DNA from: Tangfeifania diversioriginum
Lineage (GTDB): Bacteria; Bacteroidota; Bacteroidia; Bacteroidales; Prolixibacteraceae
Assembly: GCA_945873105.1 (NCBI GenBank)
Contig: CAMCBW010000023.1
Location: 1 to 64,000 of the forward strand
Length of the DNA: 64,000 bases
Direction: 5' to 3'
Positions 27,801 to 35,758 of the stretch are shown here, piece after piece. The number at the start of each line of letters is the position of its first letter. Position 1 is the first letter of the stretch. Made by a program: the position numbers and the translations under genes. Below the pieces are notes generated by a model. The model worked only from the letters and a program-made list of their open reading frames with translations, had not been told where the DNA came from and did not search any database.

Positions 27801-28264
27801 GAAAAGAGCGACCTGATGTCATTGCAAGTCTTACAAATACTTTTACATACCAAGATTTTGAGTTTTCGTTTATGCTTTATGCTAATATTGGGCAAATGGG
27901 AGCTCAATCTTGGGGTGGTGGTTCTGAACGGGATAATAATCCTGTAATTGATTATTGGACACCGCAAAACAGGGATGCAATGTTTCCTCGTTTGGGAAAT
28001 TCAATGCCAACAGAAACAGGATCAATAGCATACTTCAATGCCAGTTTTTTGCGTCTTAGAAATGTAAACTTGACCTATAACCTGCCCAGTGAACTGACTC
28101 GAAGATTTAAACTCGATAAGTTAAGTGTATACATGGCTCTTCAAAACCCGAACGTAATTCTTACAAGCTCGAAGTTTAAAGGCCTTGATCCTGAATATAA
28201 CTCAAATATTGGTGGTATTTCTCAACCAATGACTGTTATGTTTGGTTTAAAAGTAGGATTCTGA
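24836..28264 (+). CDS. SusC/RagA TonB-dependent transporter with STN domain (locus 4)
   Basis: A 1142-residue outer-membrane importer. A signal peptide (core about 24-46) is followed by an STN domain (about 48-122), a carboxypeptidase-D-like domain (about 135-205, with SGRVTD and GVSVVIKGTTNG), the plug start EEVVAIGYGTVKKRD (214-228) and the barrel. The real initiator may be Met24, since the first 23 residues are polar. STN implies signalling to the FecR encoded just before it. Genes downstream point to mannose-containing oligosaccharides as cargo. Confidence 0.95.
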   Translation: MKKNHSRYREVDSYILITNFISKMKLTLFVVLLSIIQAFANIGHSQNTRFTLSKENTSIEDVLGILEKNSDFYFLYNGKLVDVNQKVTISVENELLENTLNELFRNRNITYKIFERQVVLSPSNFVASSEQQKRTISGRVTDTSGATLPGVSVVIKGTTNGVITDNEGKFLLTNIPENAILQFSFVGMKGQEVAVGGKSSIIISMEEETVGIEEVVAIGYGTVKKRDLTGSVAAVKSKDMDKMALNDATKALTGKVAGVLVKENSRPGGGSSMLIRGKRSITAGNEPLLVVDGTPVAGGLNEFPVADIKSMEVLKDASATAIYGSRAANGVIIITTNKAKFNQKGKITYSGYYGIQSAAKKQDYMNAAQYMERNRWYNYMVGRYIDPTKPTLDQDKLMKPYSNTAARANLWDPSTRQLIEAAYAAGTYDPSKLGDTNWLDLQTQIGFATEHQLNFSGGNENLSAYISGNYYQNEGIDIYSKYKRFNIRANIDFKVTDWWTIGFISSNSYVDNPSYGNIDMNTIPVAKVYQDDGRLNYSPGNDGLIKDFWNPLADPQGGVSKEDKTYRLFESISNQIKFGQTGLSYKLLLSFDGAFNNNGLFEGQWSSGQQGNITGKGIGANLARYNRSAIQNYLMENTFNYQKVFGNDHSFGALAGWTLQKFNSESLGASGQNNPVDYQLWHNMSGYVENPRNESEKSTSGLQSFLARMNYAYKDRYLLTASFRTDGSSVFSEGNKYDYFPSFAAAWKLNEEPFLKDKKNIDQLKLRFGYGVIGNSAVSPGSTLSTLRQVASNFGLPGSELPNYGFVPNSLGNILRWEKTGQWNLGFDFAFWNERLSGSLDGYKTKTTDLIMPRKLPIAVAGFDETIQNIGKTSNRGVEISLTSINIGNSKFRWITDIIASYNDERIDAIYKEGDDIGNKWFIGQPINVFYDYKFIRLLDSQINPADQELINAKNKSEGSNKYRDGDVLAEDMDEDGKITADKDRCILGKERPDVIASLTNTFTYQDFEFSFMLYANIGQMGAQSWGGGSERDNNPVIDYWTPQNRDAMFPRLGNSMPTETGSIAYFNASFLRLRNVNLTYNLPSELTRRFKLDKLSVYMALQNPNVILTSSKFKGLDPEYNSNIGGISQPMTVMFGLKVGF

Positions 28265-28314
28265 GAAATAGGAGAAATGAAAATTGTAAGAATAACACTT
28301 TAACAGAAAAAATT

Positions 28315-30396
28315 ATGAAATATATTAATAAAATAATTGTCATTTTGGGTATTGCGGCTACGATAGTGGGTTGCAGTTCAATTCTTGATGAACCGGTAAT
28401 TTCAAAAGTATCCGATGAATATTACGATTCTGAAACAGGAGTAGCTTCACTTCAAGCCGGAATGTATGCCCGAATGAGATGGTGGGGATCTGGAATGGAG
28501 CAGGCAACGCTCCGATTGTTTCAGTATGGCACAGATACTTATTATCGCGCATCAGGAAGTGAATTTGACAGATATGGTTCAGGAGTCAATCCTCAGGCAA
28601 GCGAGACATCTGTTACTGCATTTTGGAATGTCAACTATCGTATGATATACAATGCAAATTTACTTATTCAAAAACTAAAGACTGTACCAAGAAATTCAGT
28701 ATTCAAGAATGAAGCTGATTATAATCAGGTAATTGGCGAAGCTTATTTTTTCAGGGCATATCACACAGCACTTCTTGTAGCTCAATTTGGGGGAATTCCA
28801 CTTCCTGAATATAGCGATGAGCTTGCCGATAATATTAAACGTTCTCCGGCAAGTGAAGTATATGCTAAAATCATATCAGATTATCGTATTGCCGCTGAAA
28901 AGATGAAAGACTTTAATCTGGTAGCCAATGGCAAGCTTAGTAAACAAGCTGCACAACATTTTTTGGCAAAAATTTATCTTGAACGTGCAAGTGCTACTTC
29001 CGCAGCAGAGAAGGTTCGTAGAGGCTTTAAAACAACAGATGCTGATAGTGCTGCATATTTTGCAGATCTGGTAATTAATTCGAACCAACTGCAACTGGAA
29101 CAAAATTTTGGAAATGTATTCGACTTTAATAATGCATATTATACTTATGAATACAATGAGGCGAAGACCAAGAGTTCCAACAATAAGGCCCAATTTAGCA
29201 AAGAGCGTATTTGGATAGTTAATAATACAGAAGATCCAATATTAGTTTCACGTGGTGATAGCAAAGATGGATTTGGTGGTACCAATCCGAGTGTTGGCAC
29301 CAATAATATGCCTGGCTATTTTAGTTCAGCTTGGAGCAAAGTTAATACCCGAAGTGGGGCAATGGATGGAATGGGAAGTGCAAGAGATTATCTGCTGGGA
29401 CGTTGGACGTATAGTACACCTACACCCCACTGTATCGATATTTTTGGCTACAACCCTACACAAAGTGAGGGTTTTGCAAAAATTGGCACTGCGGAGGATA
29501 ACAACCGTTATGACTCCCGAATGTATAAATCGTTCCGCTTTCATTACAATGCTTGGGTAGAGGATAGTAAAAATAAATGGCAAAATACTGATCCCAATAA
29601 CATTCTGACCTATAATTGGGGACTAAATTCTATTTACCCTCCGGGATCACCACGTTTTCTAAAGGGGACATGGGGAGGAGATGCCGATACTTGTTTTGTA
29701 ATTACACCTGAACGTGGAGATGCATTGACAATTGTGAATAAATATAAAAAAAGGTTTCACATTCGTTCGATTCAAAACGCTGAAGTTCCAGGCAGGTATC
29801 TTGAAGATGATTCAGGATTTTTGCCCCAGTTGATAAAGTATGCTGACAATCGAAAGTATAATAGCAGCGATGTCACATTTACCAACAACCCAAGTGCTGT
29901 TTCAGGCACAAAAGACATTGTTCTCGCTCGTCTTGGTGAAACTTATTTAATAGCAGCAGAGGGGTATGCCCGTGCTGGAAAGTACCAGGAGGCTGTCAGT
30001 AGAACGAATGTGATCAGAAAACGTGCAGCCTGGAAGGCCAATGAACAACGACCATGGCAGGTAGCAAAAATCCATGGTGGTTCTTTAACTCAAGATTGTA
30101 CAACACAAATGGAAATTTCAGTAGACGACATTAATTCAACAGAAAAGTTGGTTGCCTTTTTCCTCAGTGAAAGAGAGCGGGAACTCTCAGGCGAATTTAA
30201 CAGATGGGTCGATCTTACCCGATGTGAAAAATTGATTGAATATGTTCAGAAGTTTCACCCGAAGCAAGAAGCAAGGGATAATATTGTCAGTGGTAATGGT
30301 AAGTTTAAGCTTCGACCAATTCCTCAGGAACATATTGACAGATTGAATAATCCAAATCTGAAAATTGAAGAAGAGCAAAATCCAGGATACTTTTAA
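28315..30396 (+). CDS. SusD/RagB-type glycan-binding lipoprotein (locus 4)
   Basis: A 693-residue lipoprotein, long for the family. The lipobox VGCSS puts the lipidated Cys at residue 20. The body has RagB/SusD features: NANLLIQKLKTVP, EAYFFRAYHTALLVAQFGGIP (conserved YFFRA), and the C-terminal ERERELSGEFNRWVDLTR with KLRPIPQEH. It starts 50 bases after susC and forms the surface lid of that transporter. A strong hairpin follows its stop codon. Confidence 0.95.
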   Translation: MKYINKIIVILGIAATIVGCSSILDEPVISKVSDEYYDSETGVASLQAGMYARMRWWGSGMEQATLRLFQYGTDTYYRASGSEFDRYGSGVNPQASETSVTAFWNVNYRMIYNANLLIQKLKTVPRNSVFKNEADYNQVIGEAYFFRAYHTALLVAQFGGIPLPEYSDELADNIKRSPASEVYAKIISDYRIAAEKMKDFNLVANGKLSKQAAQHFLAKIYLERASATSAAEKVRRGFKTTDADSAAYFADLVINSNQLQLEQNFGNVFDFNNAYYTYEYNEAKTKSSNNKAQFSKERIWIVNNTEDPILVSRGDSKDGFGGTNPSVGTNNMPGYFSSAWSKVNTRSGAMDGMGSARDYLLGRWTYSTPTPHCIDIFGYNPTQSEGFAKIGTAEDNNRYDSRMYKSFRFHYNAWVEDSKNKWQNTDPNNILTYNWGLNSIYPPGSPRFLKGTWGGDADTCFVITPERGDALTIVNKYKKRFHIRSIQNAEVPGRYLEDDSGFLPQLIKYADNRKYNSSDVTFTNNPSAVSGTKDIVLARLGETYLIAAEGYARAGKYQEAVSRTNVIRKRAAWKANEQRPWQVAKIHGGSLTQDCTTQMEISVDDINSTEKLVAFFLSERERELSGEFNRWVDLTRCEKLIEYVQKFHPKQEARDNIVSGNGKFKLRPIPQEHIDRLNNPNLKIEEEQNPGYF

Positions 30397-30413
30397 TATA
30401 ATCATTAGTCATG

Positions 30414-30450
30414 ACAAAATGGATATGGAAAAATTCCTTATCCATTTTGT
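30414..30450 (+). terminator. Strong hairpin after susD (locus 4)
   Basis: A perfect 11-bp stem (ACAAAATGGAT at 30414-30424, ATCCATTTTGT at 30440-30450) with a loop that can pair further (GGAA/TTCC). It ends in a T-rich run. It starts 17 bases after the susD stop and matches the position of hairpins in the other two loci. Confidence 0.8.
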
Positions 30451-30884
30451 TATTTTCACTTCGTTGATTAATGCCTTAATTATCTGATTTTTGCTTGGCC
30501 AAATAATATCATATCTCCTTTTTATAATGTACAAAAAGGTTATGAAGTAAACATTTGGTGCCAACCGGTTTTAAATGCATTGAATGCCCAAAATGAAATA
30601 AAATGTGGTCATATGACTACCCGGGACTTAGTTAAACTGAGTTACAGAAACGACATATGAACATAAAATAAAGCATGATATGTTGATTTTATCTGATATT
30701 GAACAAGAAAGCTTAGTCTTGTTTGAATGGAAGCGTATGTTGAAATACCATATGGAGTCTAATTGTGGCAAGGAGATAAATGAATTACAGTCCTCGGCTT
30801 GAAATTACAACCCCTTCAAATTAAGTTCAAAAATAAAAACAATGCCAGGCCATGATAAGCTGCCTGGTATAGAAATAATCTGCT
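30451..30884 (+). other. Gene-free gap with two short unassigned open frames
   Basis: No recognisable gene lies here. One start-less open stretch ends at a TGA near 30660 (it includes GYEVNIWCQPVLNAL), and a 40-residue ATG frame covers 30680-30802 (MLILSDIEQESLVLF...). Neither resembles a family I know. They could be decayed gene pieces, which would agree with the rearranged gene that follows. Confidence 0.35.
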
Positions 30885-31895
30885 ATGAAAACCATACTTG
30901 CATTGGCTGTATTCATATCCTCTCTGCATGGATTTGTCCATGCTCAAAACATTATTGACTTTAGCAAAATTCGAACGCCAATAATCTTCAGAGGAGATTA
31001 CAAATTTGCCTATCGCGATCCGGCAGTAATCTATGCCAACAATACATTTTATTTGTATTTTACCCTTTGTGAAAATTCTTCAGATAGAGGTTATTATAGC
31101 ATGATAGCTTATAGTAAAAGTACAGACCTTATTTTTTGGACTTATCCAAAAGCCATTTCACCAAGAAACAGAAATCTAAATTATAGTTCACCGGGAAATA
31201 TTATAAAATATAATGATGATTGGGTGATATGTCTGCAGACTTATCCAACTCCTATGCTCGAATCATTTGGAAATGCGAACAGTCGGATTTTTATTATGCG
31301 AAGTAAAAATTTGGAAGACTGGGGAGAACCTGAGTTACTAAAAGTAAAGGGTAATAATGTTTCTGAATCCGAAATGGGCAGGATGATCGACCAGATAGCT
31401 ATAATTGAGGAACCTTTTGCCGAAGAACTGGAAATTGACGTTTTGGATATTCCTGTTCGGCTTGCTGCCGACGAAAGTGCACATACGGTTGATGATGCAA
31501 TCAAGCATATGGAAATGGGCTACAAAGCCATTGCACTGAAAGCCATTGCCAAAACCCTGAGCATGACCATGAAGATTGCTCAGGCATCCTACGAGCGTGA
31601 TGTACCCTGCTTTTGTGCGGACCTGACTATAAATCCGATTTTAGTAGAATGGAACAAAAATGTGGCTGCCCGTCTAAAATCATTTCCCTGAATGGGAAGC
31701 CTTGGCTTGGTTGAAAGCAACGGGCACCAAAACTATAAAAACTGGGATACCATGATGAATTATCATCCGCGTAAAGATGGCGCCTGGGTAAAACAAAAAA
31801 ATGGTGTTTACGAATTAAACGATGAATTCTATAAAACCAGCGGTGGAATTTTTGATCCCATAACACATTACGAGGGAATGTTTTTACCCAGTTAA
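30885..31895 (+). pseudogene. Chimeric pseudogene: GH43-like front joined to enolase-superfamily tail
   Basis: Residues 1-20 are a signal peptide and about 30-168 look like a GH43-type beta-propeller (FAYRDPAVIY..FYLYFT, SKNLEDWGEP, then SEMGRMID). From about residue 169 the sequence turns abruptly into the C-terminal barrel of the enolase/mandelate-racemase superfamily: IAIIEEPF, LAADES with the third metal-ligand region, KAIAKTLS, then CFCADLTINPILVEWNKN. The join is near 31377-31392. In the same frame a TGA at 31689-31691 stands where relatives would be expected to have Trp, and 67 more codons of the enolase tail follow, ending at 31895. Neither half is complete, so no activity is expected. 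The base composition rises in G+C after the join. Confidence 0.8.
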
Positions 31896-31990
31896 TGAAG
31901 TTAAAGTATTGTATTAATGCTATGATTTTTAAATAGTAACTTGGGCAGAAGGATTTTGATTTGTTAGAATTAATAAGAAAATTAACTAAA

Positions 31991-34900
31991 ATGAAAACAC
32001 GGGAAGCCTCTTCCATTTATTTCACTTGGACCTTAGCAAAAAACATGTCGTCAATTTCTGTTAATGTAAAATGCATTATATCATTCATTTTTTTAATGTG
32101 CTTCCTGAGTAATGTTTCGGGACAGAAAAAGAATTTGGAAAGCACAAAACCATATAAAGCATACATAGTTTCAAATGCTCATTTTGACACACAGTGGCGA
32201 TGGGATGTGCAGACCTCAATAAATGAGTATCTAAAAAATACACTTTTTCAAAATTTCCATTTGCTTGATACTTATCCTGATTATGTATTCAACTTTGAGG
32301 GGGCTGTTAAATACAAGTGGATGAAAGAGTATTACCCTCTGGAGTTTGATAAAGTAAAGGCTTTTGCAAAACAAGGAAGATGGAATCCTTCTGGAAGTTC
32401 GTGGGATGCGAATGATTTTATTATTCCTTCTCCGGAATCATCTTTTCGGAATATTTTACTCGGACAAACTTTTTTCAAACAAGAACTAGGAGTAAAAAGC
32501 AACGATATTTTCCTGCCCGACTGCTTTGGGTTTCCATACACGCTTCCGACTATTGCTGCCCATTGTGGCATACAGGGATTTTCGACTCAAAAACTTCAGT
32601 GGCGGAATGGTGCGTTTTACGGAAACTCCAAGATTCCATTTAGTATTGGTGTCTGGGAAGGAGTTGATGGTTCAAGAATTATGGCAGCCTTAGACAATGG
32701 AGATTATACCCATAAATACAAGAACGAAGACATCTCCAATAGAACTGATTATGTAGAAAAGGCTAAATATGCTGAATATGGTATCATTAATCAATATTAC
32801 GGAACCGGTGATATGGGTGGCTCTCCTTCCATTTCAAGTGTTATGTCAATAGAAAAGGGAATTAATGGAAGCGGTCCTTTAAATATAATCAGTGCTGCAT
32901 CTGGGCAGCTTTTTAATGACTTTCAGCCAATAAGTAAGTATCCGGAATTTCCTGTTTTCAAAGGAGAGCTTTTAATGGATGTTCATGGTACTGGTTGCTA
33001 CACTTCGCAAGCTGCAATGAAATTATGGAATCGCAAGAATGAACTTCTGGCAGACGCCGCTGAAAGAACATCGGTAATTGCAGAATTATTAGGAAGCATT
33101 AAATATCCTAAAGAAACATTAAATGAAGCATGGAGCCGCTTTATCTGGCATCAGTTTCATGACGATTTAACAGGAACAAGCATCCCCAAAGCGTATACAT
33201 TTTCATGGAATGATGAACTTCTTTCGCAAAAGCAATTTGCTTCCGTTCTGAAAACTTCCGTTGGTTCGGTAATAAGGGCTCTTAATACCAATGTAGAAGG
33301 AGTTCCCGTAGTCGTTTTCAATACACTTTCACAAACACTGAATCATATTGTGGAGGTTGAAATACCATTTGAGAGCGAACCAAAAGCTGTTTCAGCATAC
33401 AATGCCGCCGGAAATCAGGTTCCGACACAATTAGTTTCATATTCAGGTAAAAAAGCCAGGATAATTTTTGCTGCCATAGTTGATCCGTTGGGCTTTGCAG
33501 TTTATGATGTGCGCACTGACATTGTGAAAACAACCTCAGTATTGAAAATCACTAATAACACGTTGGAAAATTCTATCTATAAAATCACTCTCGATAAAAA
33601 TGGTGATATCAACTCTTTGATTGATAAAAGATGCAACAAGGAAATTGTAGAAACTGGAAAGTCTATACGTTTGACGATTTTTACAAAAAACGAATCGCCT
33701 GAATGGCCAGCATGGGAGATATTGAAAAGTACTTTGGATGCGGAATCAATTGCAATAAATGCAAGTCCTGAAATAACAATTGTTGAGAACGGATCTGTTC
33801 GTGCTACTCTGAAAGTGAAACGAACTTTTCAAGGCTCTAAATTTGTTCAGTTTATACGGCTCACAAATGGTGGTCAGGATGATCGTATTGATATACTGAA
33901 CGAAGTTAACTGGGATACAAAAAAGGCCCTGCTCAAAGCTGAATTTCCTTTTTCGTTCGGCAACAGGCAGGCGACATACGACCTTGGGATCGGAAATATT
34001 CAAAGAGGAAATAATTCGCCAATTGTTTACGAAGTACCTGCTCAATATTGGGCTGATCTGTCTGCTTCGGACAGCTCCTATGGAGTATCCATTCTTAACG
34101 ATTGTAAGTACGGATGGGATAAACCTTCTGACAATACACTGCGTTTGACCTTGATTCATACTCCCAATGGCGGTCTTAAAAGTGAGAAGTATGAAAATGA
34201 ACAAGATCTGGGAAACCAAACATTCACCTATTCCATCTTTGGGCATGTCGGGAATCTTAATCCTGTAAAGACGGTTTGGGCCGCTGAAGCACTTAATCAG
34301 CCATTACGAACTTTTGTAACTTCAAAACATGATGGAAAACTTGGCAAATCAGTTTCATTTTTACATACCAGTACTCCACAGGTAATTGTCAAAGCCTTGA
34401 AGAAAGCCGAGGATGGGAATGAGTATGTAATCCGACTTTATGAAGTCTCAGGAAAAGAAGCGAAAAATGCAGAAGTTACTTTCCCTTATGAAATTATTGA
34501 AGCTAAAGAGCTAAATGGAATCGAAGAAGCAATAGGAAATGTCGCTTTCAAAGGAAACAAGCTGTTGTTTGATTGTAAGGGATTTCAACCTAAAACATTT
34601 AGGGTAAAGTTGAAATATAAGCAATTACTGACTCCTGCAAATAATAAATGCCTCTCACTCGATTATGATGATAAAGCTTTTTCTCCGGATGGGTTTAGAA
34701 ATTTTGCAAATTTTGATGGTAAAACAAATTCATACGCGGCAGAATTAATTCCAGATAGCTTAACAATTAGCGGAATTCTGTTTCGGTTAGGAAAAAAGGA
34801 TGAGAACAACGTGATAAAATGTAAAGGTCAAAAAGTATTAATTCCAGATGGATACAGGAAGCTTTATGTTTTATGTTCCTCATCTGATAAAGACAGAAAA

Positions 34901-35692
34901 GTTATTTTTAAAGTAGATGGGAAACCTTATGAATTTATTGTTCCATATTATTCCGGATTCATCGGACAATGGGGTCATAAGGGTTACTCGGAAGGATATC
35001 TTAAAGATGCTGAGATTGCTTATGTGGGAACACATCGGCATAATAAAAAGGGTAATGAGGCGTATATTTTTACCTATATGTTTAAGCTCAAACTAGAGCT
35101 TCCTGGTCATGCAAAAGTATTGGAGTTGCCATATGAACCCAAGGTGGCTGTTTTTGCTGTAACGGCATCAGATAACGAAGCCGATGATATTCAACCGGGA
35201 CAAAGTCTGATAACCAAACCGAAGGAAACAACATCACCCAAATGGTTTGAATATGAGCCTGTGAAATCAAATAACAACCTACTTTTCGAACAGGAAGTTA
35301 TTGATCATAGTCCCGATTTTCTGATTGACCAGTCTCCGGAGTCTGCGGTGGATGGCGACTTGAAGACCCGATGGTACGATAGCGGAAAATACTCTGAAAA
35401 ATATATTGTAATTGATTTGGGTGAAATAAAAGAAATCAAGAGGTGGCGGGTTGTTCATTCAGGTAAAGACAGGCCAGATCTGGTAACATCGGATTTCGAT
35501 TTTCAAGTAAAAGCAGATGGAGCTAATGAATGGGAAACCGCTGATTCGGTAAAAGGGAATATTGAAAATATAACTGACAGGGATTTGAAGATCCCTGTAA
35601 AATCGCGCTATATCAGGTTATTGATAAGCAAAGCAACTGCTACAAGCAGGAATTCAACCAGTATATACGAATTTGAGGTTTTCAAAGATTAG
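31991..35692 (+). CDS. Secreted GH38 alpha-mannosidase with C-terminal discoidin-type domain
   Basis: A protein of about 1233 residues. The frame opens at a TTG (31961), but ATG 31991 or ATG 32045 is more likely; from 32045 a clean signal peptide is formed (core CIISFIFLMCFLS). The GH38 catalytic domain has the zinc-binding NAHFDTQW (His64, Asp66 counted from 31991) and the nucleophile segment LPDCFGFPYTLP (Asp about 177), then HQFHDDLTGTSIP. Beta-sandwich domains follow, and the last 120 residues (IDQSPESAVDGDLKTRWYD and on) are an F5/8 type C/CBM32-like module. It should trim alpha-mannose residues from N-glycan or mannan fragments together with the GH92 enzyme downstream. Confidence 0.9.
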   Translation: MKTREASSIYFTWTLAKNMSSISVNVKCIISFIFLMCFLSNVSGQKKNLESTKPYKAYIVSNAHFDTQWRWDVQTSINEYLKNTLFQNFHLLDTYPDYVFNFEGAVKYKWMKEYYPLEFDKVKAFAKQGRWNPSGSSWDANDFIIPSPESSFRNILLGQTFFKQELGVKSNDIFLPDCFGFPYTLPTIAAHCGIQGFSTQKLQWRNGAFYGNSKIPFSIGVWEGVDGSRIMAALDNGDYTHKYKNEDISNRTDYVEKAKYAEYGIINQYYGTGDMGGSPSISSVMSIEKGINGSGPLNIISAASGQLFNDFQPISKYPEFPVFKGELLMDVHGTGCYTSQAAMKLWNRKNELLADAAERTSVIAELLGSIKYPKETLNEAWSRFIWHQFHDDLTGTSIPKAYTFSWNDELLSQKQFASVLKTSVGSVIRALNTNVEGVPVVVFNTLSQTLNHIVEVEIPFESEPKAVSAYNAAGNQVPTQLVSYSGKKARIIFAAIVDPLGFAVYDVRTDIVKTTSVLKITNNTLENSIYKITLDKNGDINSLIDKRCNKEIVETGKSIRLTIFTKNESPEWPAWEILKSTLDAESIAINASPEITIVENGSVRATLKVKRTFQGSKFVQFIRLTNGGQDDRIDILNEVNWDTKKALLKAEFPFSFGNRQATYDLGIGNIQRGNNSPIVYEVPAQYWADLSASDSSYGVSILNDCKYGWDKPSDNTLRLTLIHTPNGGLKSEKYENEQDLGNQTFTYSIFGHVGNLNPVKTVWAAEALNQPLRTFVTSKHDGKLGKSVSFLHTSTPQVIVKALKKAEDGNEYVIRLYEVSGKEAKNAEVTFPYEIIEAKELNGIEEAIGNVAFKGNKLLFDCKGFQPKTFRVKLKYKQLLTPANNKCLSLDYDDKAFSPDGFRNFANFDGKTNSYAAELIPDSLTISGILFRLGKKDENNVIKCKGQKVLIPDGYRKLYVLCSSSDKDRKVIFKVDGKPYEFIVPYYSGFIGQWGHKGYSEGYLKDAEIAYVGTHRHNKKGNEAYIFTYMFKLKLELPGHAKVLELPYEPKVAVFAVTASDNEADDIQPGQSLITKPKETTSPKWFEYEPVKSNNNLLFEQEVIDHSPDFLIDQSPESAVDGDLKTRWYDSGKYSEKYIVIDLGEIKEIKRWRVVHSGKDRPDLVTSDFDFQVKADGANEWETADSVKGNIENITDRDLKIPVKSRYIRLLISKATATSRNSTSIYEFEVFKD

Positions 35693-35758
35693 CCGAAACA
35701 GTTTACTATTGTGACTAAAAAAATGCTAAATGAACATAAATAATAAACATCAAAAACA

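Noticed and set aside
30844-30868. CCAGGC/GCCTGG hairpin before the chimeric pseudogene
   Set aside because: A 6-bp stem alone is common by chance, and nothing else suggests a riboswitch or terminator there.
30885-31895. TGA at 31689-31691 read as Trp (alternative genetic code or recoding)
   Set aside because: Other genes here end in TGA, including the antitoxin/toxin overlap and susC at 28264, and no recoding signal is visible. A nonsense mutation in a decayed gene is simpler.
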